A DNA stretch of 64,000 bases, taken from NCBI RefSeq assembly GCF_000719775.1, contig NZ_JOHR01000009.1, positions 186,001 through 250,000 of the forward strand. Direction: 5' to 3'. Under the pieces are notes generated by a model. That model was given only the letters and a program-made list of their open reading frames with translations. It was not told the origin of the DNA and did not search any database. The DNA comes from Streptomyces sp. NRRL F-5135. GTDB taxonomy: Bacteria > Actinomycetota > Actinomycetes > Streptomycetales > Streptomycetaceae. The translations under genes were made by a program, and so were the position numbers. Of the stretch, positions 34,415 through 43,579 are shown in pieces (within the stretch, counting starts at the first letter, position 1; each line of letters opens with the position of its first letter).

Positions 34415-36294
34415 GTCAGATGAGTCAGATGAGCCCGATGAGTCCCGCGAGCCCGGCGAGCCCGATGAGTCCGGCGAGCCCGGCGAGCACCACCGGCCGG
34501 TCCCCCGACATCACCGCGAGCGTCTCCCACCTGACCCCGGATCTCTGGGACCGGGCGGGACGGCTGCTCATCCGCAAAGCCCTCGCGGAGTTCTCGCACG
34601 AGCGCCTGCTGACACCCGAACCGCTGGGCGGGGGCCGCTACCGGGTGCTCACTGACGCCGAGGACGTCGAGTACCGCTTCACCGCGCGGCGGTTCGCCCT
34701 GGAGCACTGGCAGGTCTCCGCCGACTCCGTCCGGCGCTTCCGCGCCGTCGACGGCGCCGAACTCCCGCTGGATCCGCTGGAATTCTTCATCGAGCTGCGC
34801 GGCGCGCTCGGGCTGTCCGCCGAGGTGCTGCCCGTGTACCTGGAGGAGATCTCCTCCACCCTCGCGGGCACGGCCTACAAACTCACCAAGAAGCCGGTGT
34901 CCTCCGCCGAGCTGGCCACCGCCGGCTTCCAGGAGATCGAGACCGGGATGACCGAGGGCCACCCCTGCTTCGTCGCCAACAACGGCCGGCTCGGGTTCGG
35001 CGTGGACGAGTACCGCGCGTACGCCCCCGAGGCGGCGCGGCACGTCCGGCTGGTCTGGCTCGCGGCCCGCCGGGACCGGGCCACCTTCAGCGTGGGCGCC
35101 GGGCTCGACTACGCCTCCCTGATCGGCGAGGAGCTGCCGGCCGCCACGCGGGAGCGGTTCGACGGGGTCCTGCGCGGCCAGGGGCTGGACCCGGACGACT
35201 ATCTCCTGATCCCGGTGCACCCCTGGCAGTGGTGGAACAAACTGTCCGTCACCTTCGCCGCCGAACTGGCACAGCGGCACCTGGTCTGCGTGGGCGAGGG
35301 CGAGGACGCGTACCTGGCCCAGCAGTCGATCCGTACGTTCTTCAACACGAGCGCCCCGGCCAAGCACTACGTCAAGACCGCTCTCTCCGTCCTCAACATG
35401 GGCTTCACGCGCGGGCTCTCCGCCGCGTACATGGAGGCGACCCCGGCCATCAACGACTGGCTCGCGGGGCTGGTCGAGAGCGACGAGCGGCTGCGCGCGG
35501 CCCGCTTCTCGATCATCCGGGAGCGGGCGGCGGTCGGCTACCACCACCGCCAGTACGAGGCGGTCACCGCCAAGGGCTCCCCGTACCTGAAAATGCTGGC
35601 CGCGCTCTGGCGGGAGAGCCCGGTGCCCTCGCTCCGGGGCCGGGAGAGGCTCGCCACCATGGCGTCGCTGCTGCACACCGACCGCGACGGCGCGTCCCTC
35701 GCGGGCGCGCTGATCGCCGAGTCGGGGCTGGCGCCCGCCGACTGGCTGCGCCGCTACCTGGACGCGTACCTGGTGCCCGTGCTGCACACGTTCTTCGCGT
35801 ACGACCTGGTGTTCATGCCGCACGGCGAGAACGTGATCCTCGTCCTGGAGGACGGGGTCGTCAAGCGGACGATCTTCAAGGACATCGCCGAGGAGATCGC
35901 GGTGATGGACCCGCACGCCGTCCTGCCCCCGGCGGTGGAACGGATCCGCGTGGACGTGCCGGAGGACAAGAAGGCGCTGTCGATCTTCACCGACGTCTTC
36001 GACTGCTTCCTCCGCTTCCTGAGCGTGTCGCTGGTCTCGGAGGGGGTGCTGGACGAGGAGACCTTCTGGCGCACGGTGGCGGACCGCGTCCACGCCTACC
36101 AGGACTCGGTGCCCGAACTGGCCGACAAGTTCCGGCAGTACGACCTCTTCGCCGAGGAGTTCGCGCATTCCTGCCTGAACCGGATCCAGTTGCGTGACAA
36201 CAAGCAGATGGTCGACCTCCAGGACCCGGCGGGCGGTCTCCAGTTCGCGGGAACGCTGGAGAACCCGATCGCACCGTTCGCGGCACGGACGTAA
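34411..36294 (+). CDS. desD: Desferrioxamine synthetase (IucA/IucC family NIS synthetase)
   Basis: A 627-residue ATP-dependent ligase that condenses and cyclises N-hydroxy-N-succinylcadaverine units into desferrioxamines. NIS motifs: FFIELRGALGLSAEVLPVYLEE, KKPVSSAELATAGFQEIETGMTEGHPC, IPVHPWQWWNK, FFNTSAPAKHYVKTALSVLNMGFTRG, and the C-terminal HGENVILVLEDGVVKRTIFKD. ATG 34411 overlaps the desC stop and has AAGGAG upstream. The first ~26 residues repeat MSQ, MSP and ASP ([18 protein letters not shown]), encoded by 6- and 9-bp repeats, which offer several in-frame ATG codons as alternative starts. A strong terminator follows. Confidence 0.95.
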   Translation: MSQMSQMSPMSPASPASPMSPASPASTTGRSPDITASVSHLTPDLWDRAGRLLIRKALAEFSHERLLTPEPLGGGRYRVLTDAEDVEYRFTARRFALEHWQVSADSVRRFRAVDGAELPLDPLEFFIELRGALGLSAEVLPVYLEEISSTLAGTAYKLTKKPVSSAELATAGFQEIETGMTEGHPCFVANNGRLGFGVDEYRAYAPEAARHVRLVWLAARRDRATFSVGAGLDYASLIGEELPAATRERFDGVLRGQGLDPDDYLLIPVHPWQWWNKLSVTFAAELAQRHLVCVGEGEDAYLAQQSIRTFFNTSAPAKHYVKTALSVLNMGFTRGLSAAYMEATPAINDWLAGLVESDERLRAARFSIIRERAAVGYHHRQYEAVTAKGSPYLKMLAALWRESPVPSLRGRERLATMASLLHTDRDGASLAGALIAESGLAPADWLRRYLDAYLVPVLHTFFAYDLVFMPHGENVILVLEDGVVKRTIFKDIAEEIAVMDPHAVLPPAVERIRVDVPEDKKALSIFTDVFDCFLRFLSVSLVSEGVLDEETFWRTVADRVHAYQDSVPELADKFRQYDLFAEEFAHSCLNRIQLRDNKQMVDLQDPAGGLQFAGTLENPIAPFAART

Positions 36295-36342
36295 CAGACG
36301 CACCGCACATAACGGACGCGAGAGGAACCGGGGATCCCCAGC

Positions 36343-36384
36343 GGGCGGGCGCCGTGGGTGTGGCAGCACCCGCGGCGCCCGCCC
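36343..36384. terminator. Bidirectional terminator after desD
   Basis: An 18-bp stem (36343-36360 against 36367-36384) with one G-T pair and a 6-nt loop lies between the convergent desD and GH20 genes. Confidence 0.85.
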
Positions 36385-36391
36385 ATACGCG

Positions 36392-38146
36392 TCACTCGTC
36401 GCCGGCCCCGACCCCGTGCCCGGCCCCGTTCCCGGCAGGCCACGGCACCAGTGGTGAGCGGTAGTAGTCGATCCCGAGCGCCGTCATCCGCGGCCCCTGG
36501 GCCGCCAGCCGGCTCCGGTACCCCTCCCAGCCGTGGGTGGCGGCGGGCGACCATCCCAGCTCCGCGATACCGGGCAGCCGCGGGAAGGCCATGGACTCGA
36601 GCTGGTCGCTCGTCGCCAGTGTCTCGGTCCACAGCGGTGCCTCGACGCCGAGCACGGCGTCCTCGGGCACTCCGGCGTCCGCCAGATAGGTGGCCGGGTT
36701 CCAGTCGTACGACCGGTCCACCTCGGTGTAGCCGGCCCACGCCTGCCCCAGCGCGGTGTTCTTGTCGTACTTCATGTCCAGGTACGCGCGGTCCGCCGGG
36801 GACAGGATCAGCCGCGTCCCCTTCTTCGCCGCGGCCGCGACCTGCGCGCGCTCGGCGGCGCCCGTGGCGTCGTAGCCCCAGTACTGGGCCACGGCTCCCT
36901 CGGCCGGCGTCGCCCCGGTCAGCTGGTGCCAGCCGACGACCGTCTTGCCGTACTTCGCCACGGCGGCCTGGGCGCGCTCCATGAAGGCGACGTAGTCGGC
37001 GTGGCTGGTCGCGTGCGCCTCGTCACCGCCGATGTGCAGGTACCGCCCGGGGGTGAGCGCGGCCAGCTCCCGCACGACGTCGTCCACGAAGTCGTACGTC
37101 ACCTCCTTCGACGCGCACAGCGAGCTGAAGCCGACGGCCGTGCCCGTGTAGAGCGGGGGCGCGACACCGTCGCAGTTCAGCTCGGCGTACGAGGCGAGCG
37201 CGGCGTTGGTGTGGCCGGGCATGTCGATCTCCGGGACCACCTCCAGGTGGCGGGACGCGGCATAGCTCACGAGGGCGCGGTACTGGGCCTTGGTGTAGTG
37301 GCCGCCGGGCCCGCCGCCGACCTGGGTGGAGCCGCCGTACGTGGCCAGCCGCGGCCAGGAGTCGATCGCGATCCGCCAGCCCTGGTCGTCGGAGAGGTGC
37401 AGGTGCAGTTTGTTGATCTTGTAGAGCGCGAGCTGGTCGATGTAGCGCTTGACCTGGTCCACCGTGAGGAAGTGCCGGGAGACGTCCAGCATCGCGCCCC
37501 GGTAGGCGTAGCGCGGGGTGTCGGTGATGGTGCCACCGGCGATCCGCCAGGGGCCGGGCTGCGGGGAGCGCCGCTCGACCGAGGCGGGGAGCAGCTGGCG
37601 CAGGGTCTGTACGCCGTGGAAGAGCCCGGCGGGCGCGCGAGCGGTGAGGGTGACGCCGCCGGGCCCCGACTCCAGCCGGTAGCCCTCCCGGCCCAGGTCC
37701 CGGCCGTCCTTCCCGGCGCGCGAGGCGATCCGCAGCCGGATGCCCTGGCCGCCGGGGCGGTCGGTGACCGGCAGGGCGTAGCCGGTGGCGGGCCGCAACA
37801 GCCCGGCCAGGTAGGACGCGACACCGCGTTCCTCGCGGCTGTCGGCCAGGATCCGGGTCCGCGCGCTCAGGGCGTACGGCGCGCCGCCCGGCCGGACCTC
37901 GGCGGGAGCGGGGACGACCTGGCCGAGCGGGCGGGCGGCGGAGGTGCCGGCGGAGGAGGCCGAGGCGGCGGCGAGGGCGGTACCGAATCCGGTTCCGGTG
38001 CCGGCGCGGCTGCCGACACGGCTGCCGTCGCCGTTGCCGGAGCCGGTGGAGCCGCGCTCCGGAGCGGCCGCCACGCCGGACGCGACCGCCGCGACGACCA
38101 GCAGGAGCGAACCGAACAGACGGGGCAGGGTGCCACGAGGTCTCAC
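36392..38146 (-). CDS. Secreted GH20 beta-N-acetylhexosaminidase
   Basis: A 584-residue exported enzyme that removes terminal GlcNAc/GalNAc from chitin oligomers and glycans. Signal peptide LPRLFGSLLLVVAAVASGVAAA, then ~45 residues of Ser/Gly/Thr low complexity, a GH20b domain, and the GH20 barrel from ~residue 200 (YRGAMLDVSRHFLTVDQVKRYID, HLHLSDDQGWRI). The catalytic pair is Asp375-Glu376 in YLHIGGDEAH, as used in substrate-assisted catalysis. WNPATYL and LGVEAPLWTE complete the site. GTG 38146 has an AAGGGAAACC-like site upstream. From memory, a homologue follows desD in S. coelicolor too. Confidence 0.93.
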   Translation of the reverse strand: MRPRGTLPRLFGSLLLVVAAVASGVAAAPERGSTGSGNGDGSRVGSRAGTGTGFGTALAAASASSAGTSAARPLGQVVPAPAEVRPGGAPYALSARTRILADSREERGVASYLAGLLRPATGYALPVTDRPGGQGIRLRIASRAGKDGRDLGREGYRLESGPGGVTLTARAPAGLFHGVQTLRQLLPASVERRSPQPGPWRIAGGTITDTPRYAYRGAMLDVSRHFLTVDQVKRYIDQLALYKINKLHLHLSDDQGWRIAIDSWPRLATYGGSTQVGGGPGGHYTKAQYRALVSYAASRHLEVVPEIDMPGHTNAALASYAELNCDGVAPPLYTGTAVGFSSLCASKEVTYDFVDDVVRELAALTPGRYLHIGGDEAHATSHADYVAFMERAQAAVAKYGKTVVGWHQLTGATPAEGAVAQYWGYDATGAAERAQVAAAAKKGTRLILSPADRAYLDMKYDKNTALGQAWAGYTEVDRSYDWNPATYLADAGVPEDAVLGVEAPLWTETLATSDQLESMAFPRLPGIAELGWSPAATHGWEGYRSRLAAQGPRMTALGIDYYRSPLVPWPAGNGAGHGVGAGDE

Positions 38147-38381
38147 AAGGTTTCCCTTCGACGGACGCTGATGGGCACTTTCGACGGGTACTACGGGTAC
38201 TCACGTGCGGTGCCGGACGGCGCCCGCGGTGTCGGTCGAGGATGCTCGCGGTTCCGGACGTCACGCGCGCCGACGGGCGAACGAACTGTCCCATGGGACC
38301 CGGGCGGCCCGTTCGCGGTCAAGGTGTAGACCAATTCCCACGGAATGCCGGACACCGGCGGTCCGGTGAAACAATCCCCGC

Positions 38382-39617
38382 ATGGCGGAAATCATCCAGA
38401 AGGACGGCACCTGGACCTTCGACGGCGAGACGGTCCGCATCGTGCCGGGCAACGACAAGGGTGTGAGCCTGCTCCGCAGGACGCTCGGTGAAATCGCCGT
38501 ACCGTTGGGAGCGTTGGCCGGGATCTCGTTCGAGCCGGGCCGCAAGTCCGGTCGGCTGCGGCTGCGCCTGCGGGACGGCGCCGATCCGCTGCTGGCGATC
38601 ACGGGCGGCCGGCTGGACGGCGGCTCCGACCCGTACCGGCTGACCGTGGAGAACAGCCGAGCGGGCGTCGCCGAGTACCTCGTGGACGAGGTGCGCAACG
38701 CGCTGCTGCTCGACCAGGTCCCCGCCGGGCCCACGGACCGCTATCTGCTGCCGGGGCCCGCCCTGCCGATCACCGTGGGAGCGGGCGACGGGACGGTCGG
38801 GTTCGACGGCGAGCGGATCCGGCTGGAGTGGAACTGGAAGACGGAGAGCGCCAAGGCGTCCGGCGGTCCGAGGACCCTCGCGCTCGGCGACGTGGCAGCC
38901 GTGGAGTGGCTGCCCAGCGCGGGGCTGGAGAACGGCTATCTGCGGTTCCTCGTGACGCGGGCACCCGCGTCGACCCCGCCGAAGTACGACCCGAACGCCG
39001 TGGAGCTGTGGGGCTTCAAGAAGGATCCGCTGATGGCTCTCGTGGGTGCGGCGGTGGTGGCGCGGCTGCCGCACCCGTACGGGACGGGCTCGACACCGGT
39101 CACGGGCGCCGACGGCACCCGCCCGGTGCTCGGCACGGCCCCGGGGCCGGCGGGCGGCACCACCGGACACGCCACGGCCGCCACGGGCGGCGCCGCCGTA
39201 CCCGGCACCGGGACGGCGGGGACCCGCGCGGCACCGCCCGGGACGGCCCGGCCGGGCGACGAGACCGCCGGGACCCACACCCCCGCAGGCACAGGCACAG
39301 GCACAGGGATGGGCGCGAGTACGGGCGCGGGCAGCGCCACCGTCGCCGGGCAGCAGGCCGGAGCGCCCGCCGCGTCCGGCACCACCGGGTACGAGGCGAC
39401 CGGAGCGCCGTCGGCCGAGGCCCTCGCGGGCGCGAAGACATCCCTGGCAAAGCCACCGGCCGACTCGGCCGCGGCCGCCGCCCCCGCCCCCACCGGCGGG
39501 GACGACCCCGACGCCCTGCTGCGCCGCCTGCGGGAGCTCGGCGAACTGCACCAGGCGGGGATCCTGACCGCCGAGGAGTTCAGCGCGGCCAAGCAGGCCG
39601 TGCTGCGCCGGCTCTGA
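38382..39617 (+). CDS. DUF4429 and SHOCT domain protein
   Basis: A 411-residue cytoplasmic protein. Two DUF4429 repeats are recognisable: residues ~3-115 (IIQKDGTWTFDGETVRIV) and ~120-235 (GTVGFDGERIRLEWNWKTE, AVELWGFKKDPLMAL). After ~140 residues of Gly/Thr/Ala low complexity with TGTGTGMGASTG, the last ~33 residues form a SHOCT motif (DALLRRLRELGELHQAGILTAEEFSAAKQAVL). SHOCT is a short oligomerisation motif; the DUF4429 fold is PH-like by recollection. Function is unknown, and the conserved neighbourhood suggests a core Streptomyces role. Start ATG 38382 is well supported by conservation. Confidence 0.85.
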   Translation: MAEIIQKDGTWTFDGETVRIVPGNDKGVSLLRRTLGEIAVPLGALAGISFEPGRKSGRLRLRLRDGADPLLAITGGRLDGGSDPYRLTVENSRAGVAEYLVDEVRNALLLDQVPAGPTDRYLLPGPALPITVGAGDGTVGFDGERIRLEWNWKTESAKASGGPRTLALGDVAAVEWLPSAGLENGYLRFLVTRAPASTPPKYDPNAVELWGFKKDPLMALVGAAVVARLPHPYGTGSTPVTGADGTRPVLGTAPGPAGGTTGHATAATGGAAVPGTGTAGTRAAPPGTARPGDETAGTHTPAGTGTGTGMGASTGAGSATVAGQQAGAPAASGTTGYEATGAPSAEALAGAKTSLAKPPADSAAAAAPAPTGGDDPDALLRRLRELGELHQAGILTAEEFSAAKQAVLRRL

Positions 39618-39851
39618 CCGCTCCGACCGCCCTCCCACCGACCGCCGCTCGGCCCTCCGTCGCTCGGCTCTTCCGCCCCGCCGCTGCCCGGCCGCTGCTC
39701 CGCCGCTCGGCCCCTCCACACCTCGGCCGTAGCCTCCCTCCTCTCACCGAAACCTCACTCGGCTCTTATCCAACCCCCGAAAAGAGGCATCCCCTGCCCG
39801 ATTCCGGGCAGATTTCTTGCAAACTGCCCCGCGTACCCGCAATATCAACGG

Positions 39852-40127
39852 GTGCTCGAACGCCGCGCGTCCCACGACGACCTCATCGACCATCTGGTCC
39901 GCAGCACCTCGCTCCAGCGAGGTGAGGCCGCCCGGGTGGTGCTCGACGTACTGGCGTACTTCGACGAGACGACCGAGGAGTTCGTCCGCCGCCGCCACCG
40001 GGAGATCCAGTCGGGCGGCGGCACGAACGCGGAGATCTTCGAGCGGATCGCGGCCGAGCTGCCGCACCGGGCGGTGGCGCCTCCGGAGCTCACGCTCCGG
40101 CAGCTGCGCCGGATCGTCTACGGCTGA
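39852..40127 (+). CDS. Small conserved protein of unknown function
   Basis: A 91-residue acidic, helical protein from GTG 39852. It reads LERRASHDDLIDHLVRSTSL, then RGEAARVVLDVLAYFDETTEEFVRRRHREIQ and LTLRQLRRIVYG at the end. I recognise it only as a conserved hypothetical that sits upstream of glmS in Streptomyces. It has no membrane segment and no known motif; the sequence suggests four amphipathic helices. It could be cotranscribed with glmS, which starts 90 bp later. Confidence 0.75.
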   Translation: MLERRASHDDLIDHLVRSTSLQRGEAARVVLDVLAYFDETTEEFVRRRHREIQSGGGTNAEIFERIAAELPHRAVAPPELTLRQLRRIVYG

Positions 40128-40216
40128 TCCGCGCCGGCCGACGTGCCCGGCCGGCGCTCCCGCCCGACGCACTCACCGGCCGGGCACACAACGTTCATCG
40201 CGAGGAGTAGGACCAT

Positions 40217-42049
40217 ATGTGCGGAATCGTCGGATACATCGGCAAGCGTGACGTGGCTCCGCTGCTGCTGGAGGGCCTGCAGCGGCTGGAGTACCGCGGG
40301 TACGACTCCGCCGGCCTGGTGATCACCGGAAAACCGGCCGCGGGCAAGACATCGGCCACGCTCAAGATGGTCAAGGCCAAGGGCCGCGTCCGCGATCTGG
40401 AGGCCCGGGTCCCCAAGCGCTTCGCGGGCACCACCGGCATCGCGCACACCCGCTGGGCCACCCACGGCGCCCCGAGCGACGAGAACGCCCATCCCCACAT
40501 GGACCCCGAGGGCAAGGTCGCCATCGTCCACAACGGGATCATCGACAACGCCGACGAGCTCCGGACCAAGCTCGTGTCGGACGGCGTGGTGTTCCTCTCG
40601 GAGACCGACACCGAGGTCGTCACCCATCTCATCGCCCGCTCCCAGGCCCCCACGCTGGAGGAGAAGGTCCGGCAGGCCGTCCGCACGATCGAGGGCACGT
40701 ACGGCATCGCCGTGATGCACGCCGACTTCCCGGACCGCATCGTCGTCGCCCGCAACGGCTCGCCGGTCGTGCTCGGGATCGGCGAGAAGGAGATGTTCGT
40801 CGCCTCCGACGTGGCCGCGCTGGTGTCCCACACGCGCCAGGTCGTCACGCTCGACGACGGTGAGATGGCGACGCTGAAGGCCGACGACTTCCGGACGTAC
40901 ACGACGGAGGGCTCCCGCACCTCGGCCACGCCGACCACCGTGGAGTGGGAGGCCGAGTCGTACGACATGGGCGGCCACGACACGTACATGCACAAGGAGA
41001 TCTCGGAGCAGGCCGACGCCGTGGACCGGGTACTGCGCGGCCGGATCGACGACCGGTTCTCCACCGTGCACCTGGGCGGTCTCAACCTGGACGCCCGGGA
41101 GGCGCGCGGGGTGCGCCGGGTCAAGATCCTCGGCTGTGGCACCTCGTACCACGCGGGCCTGATCGGCGCGCAGCTGATCGAGGAGCTGGCGCGGATCCCC
41201 GCCGACGCCGAGCCGGCCTCCGAATTCCGCTACCGCAACCCGGTCGTGGACCCGGACACGCTCTACGTGGCGGTCTCGCAGTCCGGTGAGACGTACGATG
41301 TGCTCGCGGCGGTGCAGGAGCTGAAGCGCAAGGGCGCGCGGGTCCTGGGCGTGGTCAACGTCGTCGGCTCGGCGATCGCGCGGGAGACGGACGGCGGGGT
41401 GTACGTGCACGCGGGCCCGGAGGTCTGCGTGGTGTCCACCAAGTGCTTCACCAACACCGTGGTCTCGTTCGCGCTGCTGGCCCTGCACCTGGGGCGGATC
41501 CGCGACCTGTCGGTGGCGGACGGCAAGCGGATCATCGAGGGGCTGCGGAAGCTGCCCGCGCAGATCTCCGAGATCCTGGCGACGGAGGACGACATCGCGA
41601 AGCTGGCACAGGAGTACGCCGGCGCCAACTCGATGATGTTCATCGGCCGGGTGCGCGGCTATCCGGTAGCGCTGGAGGCGTCGCTGAAGCTGAAGGAGAT
41701 CTCGTACATCCACGCGGAGGCGTACCCGGCCTCGGAGCTGAAGCACGGCCCCCTCGCGCTGATCGAGCCGGCGCTGCCGACCGTGGCGATCGTCCCGGAC
41801 GACGAGCTGCTGGAGAAGAACCGCGCGGCGCTGGAGGAGATCAAGGCCCGCAGCGGCCCGATCCTGGCGGTGGCGCACGCGCCGCAGGAGAAGGCGGACC
41901 ACACGATCGTGGTGCCGAAGAACGAGACCGAACTGGACTCGATCCTGATGGGCATCCCGCTCCAGCTCCTCGCCTACCACACGGCGTTGGCACTGGGCCG
42001 GGACATCGACAAGCCCCGCAACCTGGCGAAGTCCGTGACCGTCGAGTAG
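40217..42049 (+). CDS. glmS: Glutamine-fructose-6-phosphate aminotransferase (isomerising)
   Basis: A 610-residue enzyme making glucosamine-6-phosphate for peptidoglycan and other amino sugars. The N-terminal Ntn glutaminase domain starts MCGIVGYIGKRDVAPLLLEG with the catalytic Cys next to Met, followed by TGIAHTRWATHGAPS. Two SIS domains follow (ILGCGTSYHAGLIGAQLIE, VAVSQSGETYDVLAAVQ, SYIHAEAYPASELKHGPLALI), and the C-terminus ends DKPRNLAKSVTVE with the Lys used for fructose-6-phosphate. Full length. ATG 40217 follows GAGGAGTAGG. No glmS ribozyme-like leader is visible in the 90-bp gap. From memory, S. coelicolor has two glmS genes, of which this position corresponds to the second. Confidence 0.95.
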   Translation: MCGIVGYIGKRDVAPLLLEGLQRLEYRGYDSAGLVITGKPAAGKTSATLKMVKAKGRVRDLEARVPKRFAGTTGIAHTRWATHGAPSDENAHPHMDPEGKVAIVHNGIIDNADELRTKLVSDGVVFLSETDTEVVTHLIARSQAPTLEEKVRQAVRTIEGTYGIAVMHADFPDRIVVARNGSPVVLGIGEKEMFVASDVAALVSHTRQVVTLDDGEMATLKADDFRTYTTEGSRTSATPTTVEWEAESYDMGGHDTYMHKEISEQADAVDRVLRGRIDDRFSTVHLGGLNLDAREARGVRRVKILGCGTSYHAGLIGAQLIEELARIPADAEPASEFRYRNPVVDPDTLYVAVSQSGETYDVLAAVQELKRKGARVLGVVNVVGSAIARETDGGVYVHAGPEVCVVSTKCFTNTVVSFALLALHLGRIRDLSVADGKRIIEGLRKLPAQISEILATEDDIAKLAQEYAGANSMMFIGRVRGYPVALEASLKLKEISYIHAEAYPASELKHGPLALIEPALPTVAIVPDDELLEKNRAALEEIKARSGPILAVAHAPQEKADHTIVVPKNETELDSILMGIPLQLLAYHTALALGRDIDKPRNLAKSVTVE

Positions 42050-42072
42050 TCGAACAGTCGAGCAGCGGATCG

Positions 42073-42114
42073 CCGTCGGCCTTCCCGGTGGACATCCATC
42101 GGGAAGGCCGACGG
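42073..42114. terminator. Terminator after glmS
   Basis: A 15-bp perfect stem (42073-42087 against 42100-42114) with a 12-nt loop, 24 bp beyond the glmS stop. It is followed by short CAGGCCGTCAC repeats up to the end of the convergent gene. Confidence 0.88.
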
Positions 42115-42161
42115 CCGTTACGCCCCGGCTGTCACACGCAGGCCGTCACACACGCAGGCCG

Positions 42162-42740
42162 TCACGCCCCGGCCGTCACACCCTGGGCGGCGGCACGCCG
42201 GCGCGGCAGCGGCAGGGGCCAGTCGGCGAGCGCGGCGGTCGCCCCGTACCAGGAACAGAGCCCCGCCATGGCCGCGAACCAGCCACCCGCCCGGACGGCG
42301 CCCGCGCTGCCGGCGAACTGACCGACGGCGAGCAGCAGCAGGGCCACGGCGAACAGTCCGTACACACACTGGACGACGGGCCCGGCCGCCGCGGAACCGG
42401 CGGTCAGGCTGACCACCAGCAGCGCCCACAGGACCAGGAAGAGACCCGCCGCCTGCGCGGACATCTGGTGCCCCACGCCGGTGCCCCAGGTGAACCAGAA
42501 GGCGCCGAGCCCCGCGAAGGCCGTGCCCGCGAACGCGTCACCCGCGCGGAACTGGAACAGCCCCGCGACGAAGAGCCCGATCCCGCCGACGTACAGCGCG
42601 AGGGAGACCGCCGCGACCGCCGTCACACCGTGTATGACGCCGGTGTGACCGATTCCGAAGGCGAGCAGGGTCAGTCCGAGGGCGAGATGGCCGAGCACCC
42701 ACGTCGATGTGGCGCTTCCCCCGGAGACGGCACGGTCCAC
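42162..42740 (-). CDS. GPR1/FUN34/SatP family acetate channel-like membrane protein
   Basis: A ~192-residue membrane protein with six hydrophobic segments, for example GHLALGLTLLAFGIGHTGVIHG, LYVGGIGLFVAGLFQF and GVGHQMSAQAAGLFLVLWALLVV. The topology, size and the early Gly-rich helices fit the AceTr (SatP/YaaH) family of acetate/succinate channels, but the hallmark NPAPLGL motif is not visible, so this is a divergent member or a look-alike. GTG 42740 is chosen because AGGAAGGGA precedes it; the longer ATG reading adds an unconserved basic leader. It is convergent with glmS. Confidence 0.7.
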   Translation of the reverse strand: MDRAVSGGSATSTWVLGHLALGLTLLAFGIGHTGVIHGVTAVAAVSLALYVGGIGLFVAGLFQFRAGDAFAGTAFAGLGAFWFTWGTGVGHQMSAQAAGLFLVLWALLVVSLTAGSAAAGPVVQCVYGLFAVALLLLAVGQFAGSAGAVRAGGWFAAMAGLCSWYGATAALADWPLPLPRRRAAAQGVTAGA

Positions 42741-42951
42741 GGCGGGCTCCCTTCCTGATGTGCGGTCACGTTGTGTCCCAGCGGCGGAGTTCCTACCCCC
42801 GGCGGGCGCGTGGTGCACCGCTCGCACGAGTGAATCCCCGCCGCTGACAATGGAGTTGACATGTACTCAGGAAACGAAGTCGGGCCGAGGAACCGGAGAA
42901 GCCGGACAGCGCGGCGTGCCGTGCGGGCCCTACGGAATCCCTACGGAATCC

Positions 42952-43473
42952 CTACGGGATCACTACGACGGGGCGCTGCGCGCGGCGTGCGAGGCGTCCG
43001 GCCACCGAGCCGAAGATGCGCCCGACGACGCCGCTCGTGGAGCCGACGACGATCGCGTCCGCCGAGTACTCCTGGCCGACCTCTTCGAGCTCGTGGCAGA
43101 TGTCGCCGCCGCGCTCGACCAGGATCCAGGGCACCTCGGCGAGATAGTCGGCGCAGGCCAGTTCCAGGCCGAGAACCTCGGTGCGATGGTCGGGAACGTC
43201 GACGAACACCGGGGGCTCGCAGCCCGCCCAGACGGTGGTCGGCAGCCGGTTGGCGACATGGACGATGATCAGACCGGAGCCGAGGCGCTTCGCCATGCCG
43301 ATGGCGTACGCCAGGGCCCGTTCACTGGAGGTCGAGCCGTCGAAGCCGACCACCACTCCGTGCCGGAAGGCGGGATCGCAGGAGGCACGCCTCTGCTCCG
43401 CCGCTCGCAGGCCCGACAGGGGGTCGGCTACCCGTTTGCGGTCTGCGGGTTCAGGGATTTCGTGACCGGCCAT
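42952..43473 (-). CDS. Universal stress protein, UspA family
   Basis: A 173-residue single-domain USP. It shows GVVVGFDGSTSSERALAYAIGMA at the front, LIIVHVANRLP, and the ATP-binding end IVVGSTSGVVGRIFGSVAGRL followed by RRAQRPVVVIP, matching the G-2x-G-9x-G(S/T) nucleotide loop. ATP-binding USPs modulate dormancy and stress survival. The final codons overlap a 12-bp DNA repeat (CCCTACGGAAT, 42931-42965). Upstream at 43560-43579 is a perfect palindrome that could be its operator. Within this window it lies directly 5' of the long adpA leader region on the opposite strand. Confidence 0.88.
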   Translation of the reverse strand: MAGHEIPEPADRKRVADPLSGLRAAEQRRASCDPAFRHGVVVGFDGSTSSERALAYAIGMAKRLGSGLIIVHVANRLPTTVWAGCEPPVFVDVPDHRTEVLGLELACADYLAEVPWILVERGGDICHELEEVGQEYSADAIVVGSTSGVVGRIFGSVAGRLARRAQRPVVVIP

Positions 43474-43559
43474 TGGTGTCTCGGCGAGGGAAGTCCTTTG
43501 ATGAAGGAGGACAACTGGCGTGACGGGCGGAGCTGTGTCCGGGAATCATCTTCCCAAGC

Positions 43560-43579
43560 CCGTACCCCAAAGGGTACGG
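43560..43579. promoter_or_regulatory. Perfect palindrome upstream of the USP gene
   Basis: CCGTACCCCAAAGGGTACGG has perfect 8-bp arms around CAAA and lies 87 bp before the USP start. It could be an operator (stress or hypoxia regulator) or an RNA hairpin. The binding protein is unknown. Confidence 0.55.

Noticed and set aside
33703..36369. 888-residue minus-strand frame over desC/desD
   Set aside because: Antisense shadow of conserved siderophore enzymes.
40128..40216. glmS ribozyme or riboswitch before glmS
   Set aside because: The gap is only ~90 bp with an ordinary ribosome site and no ribozyme core; such ribozymes are not usual in Streptomyces.
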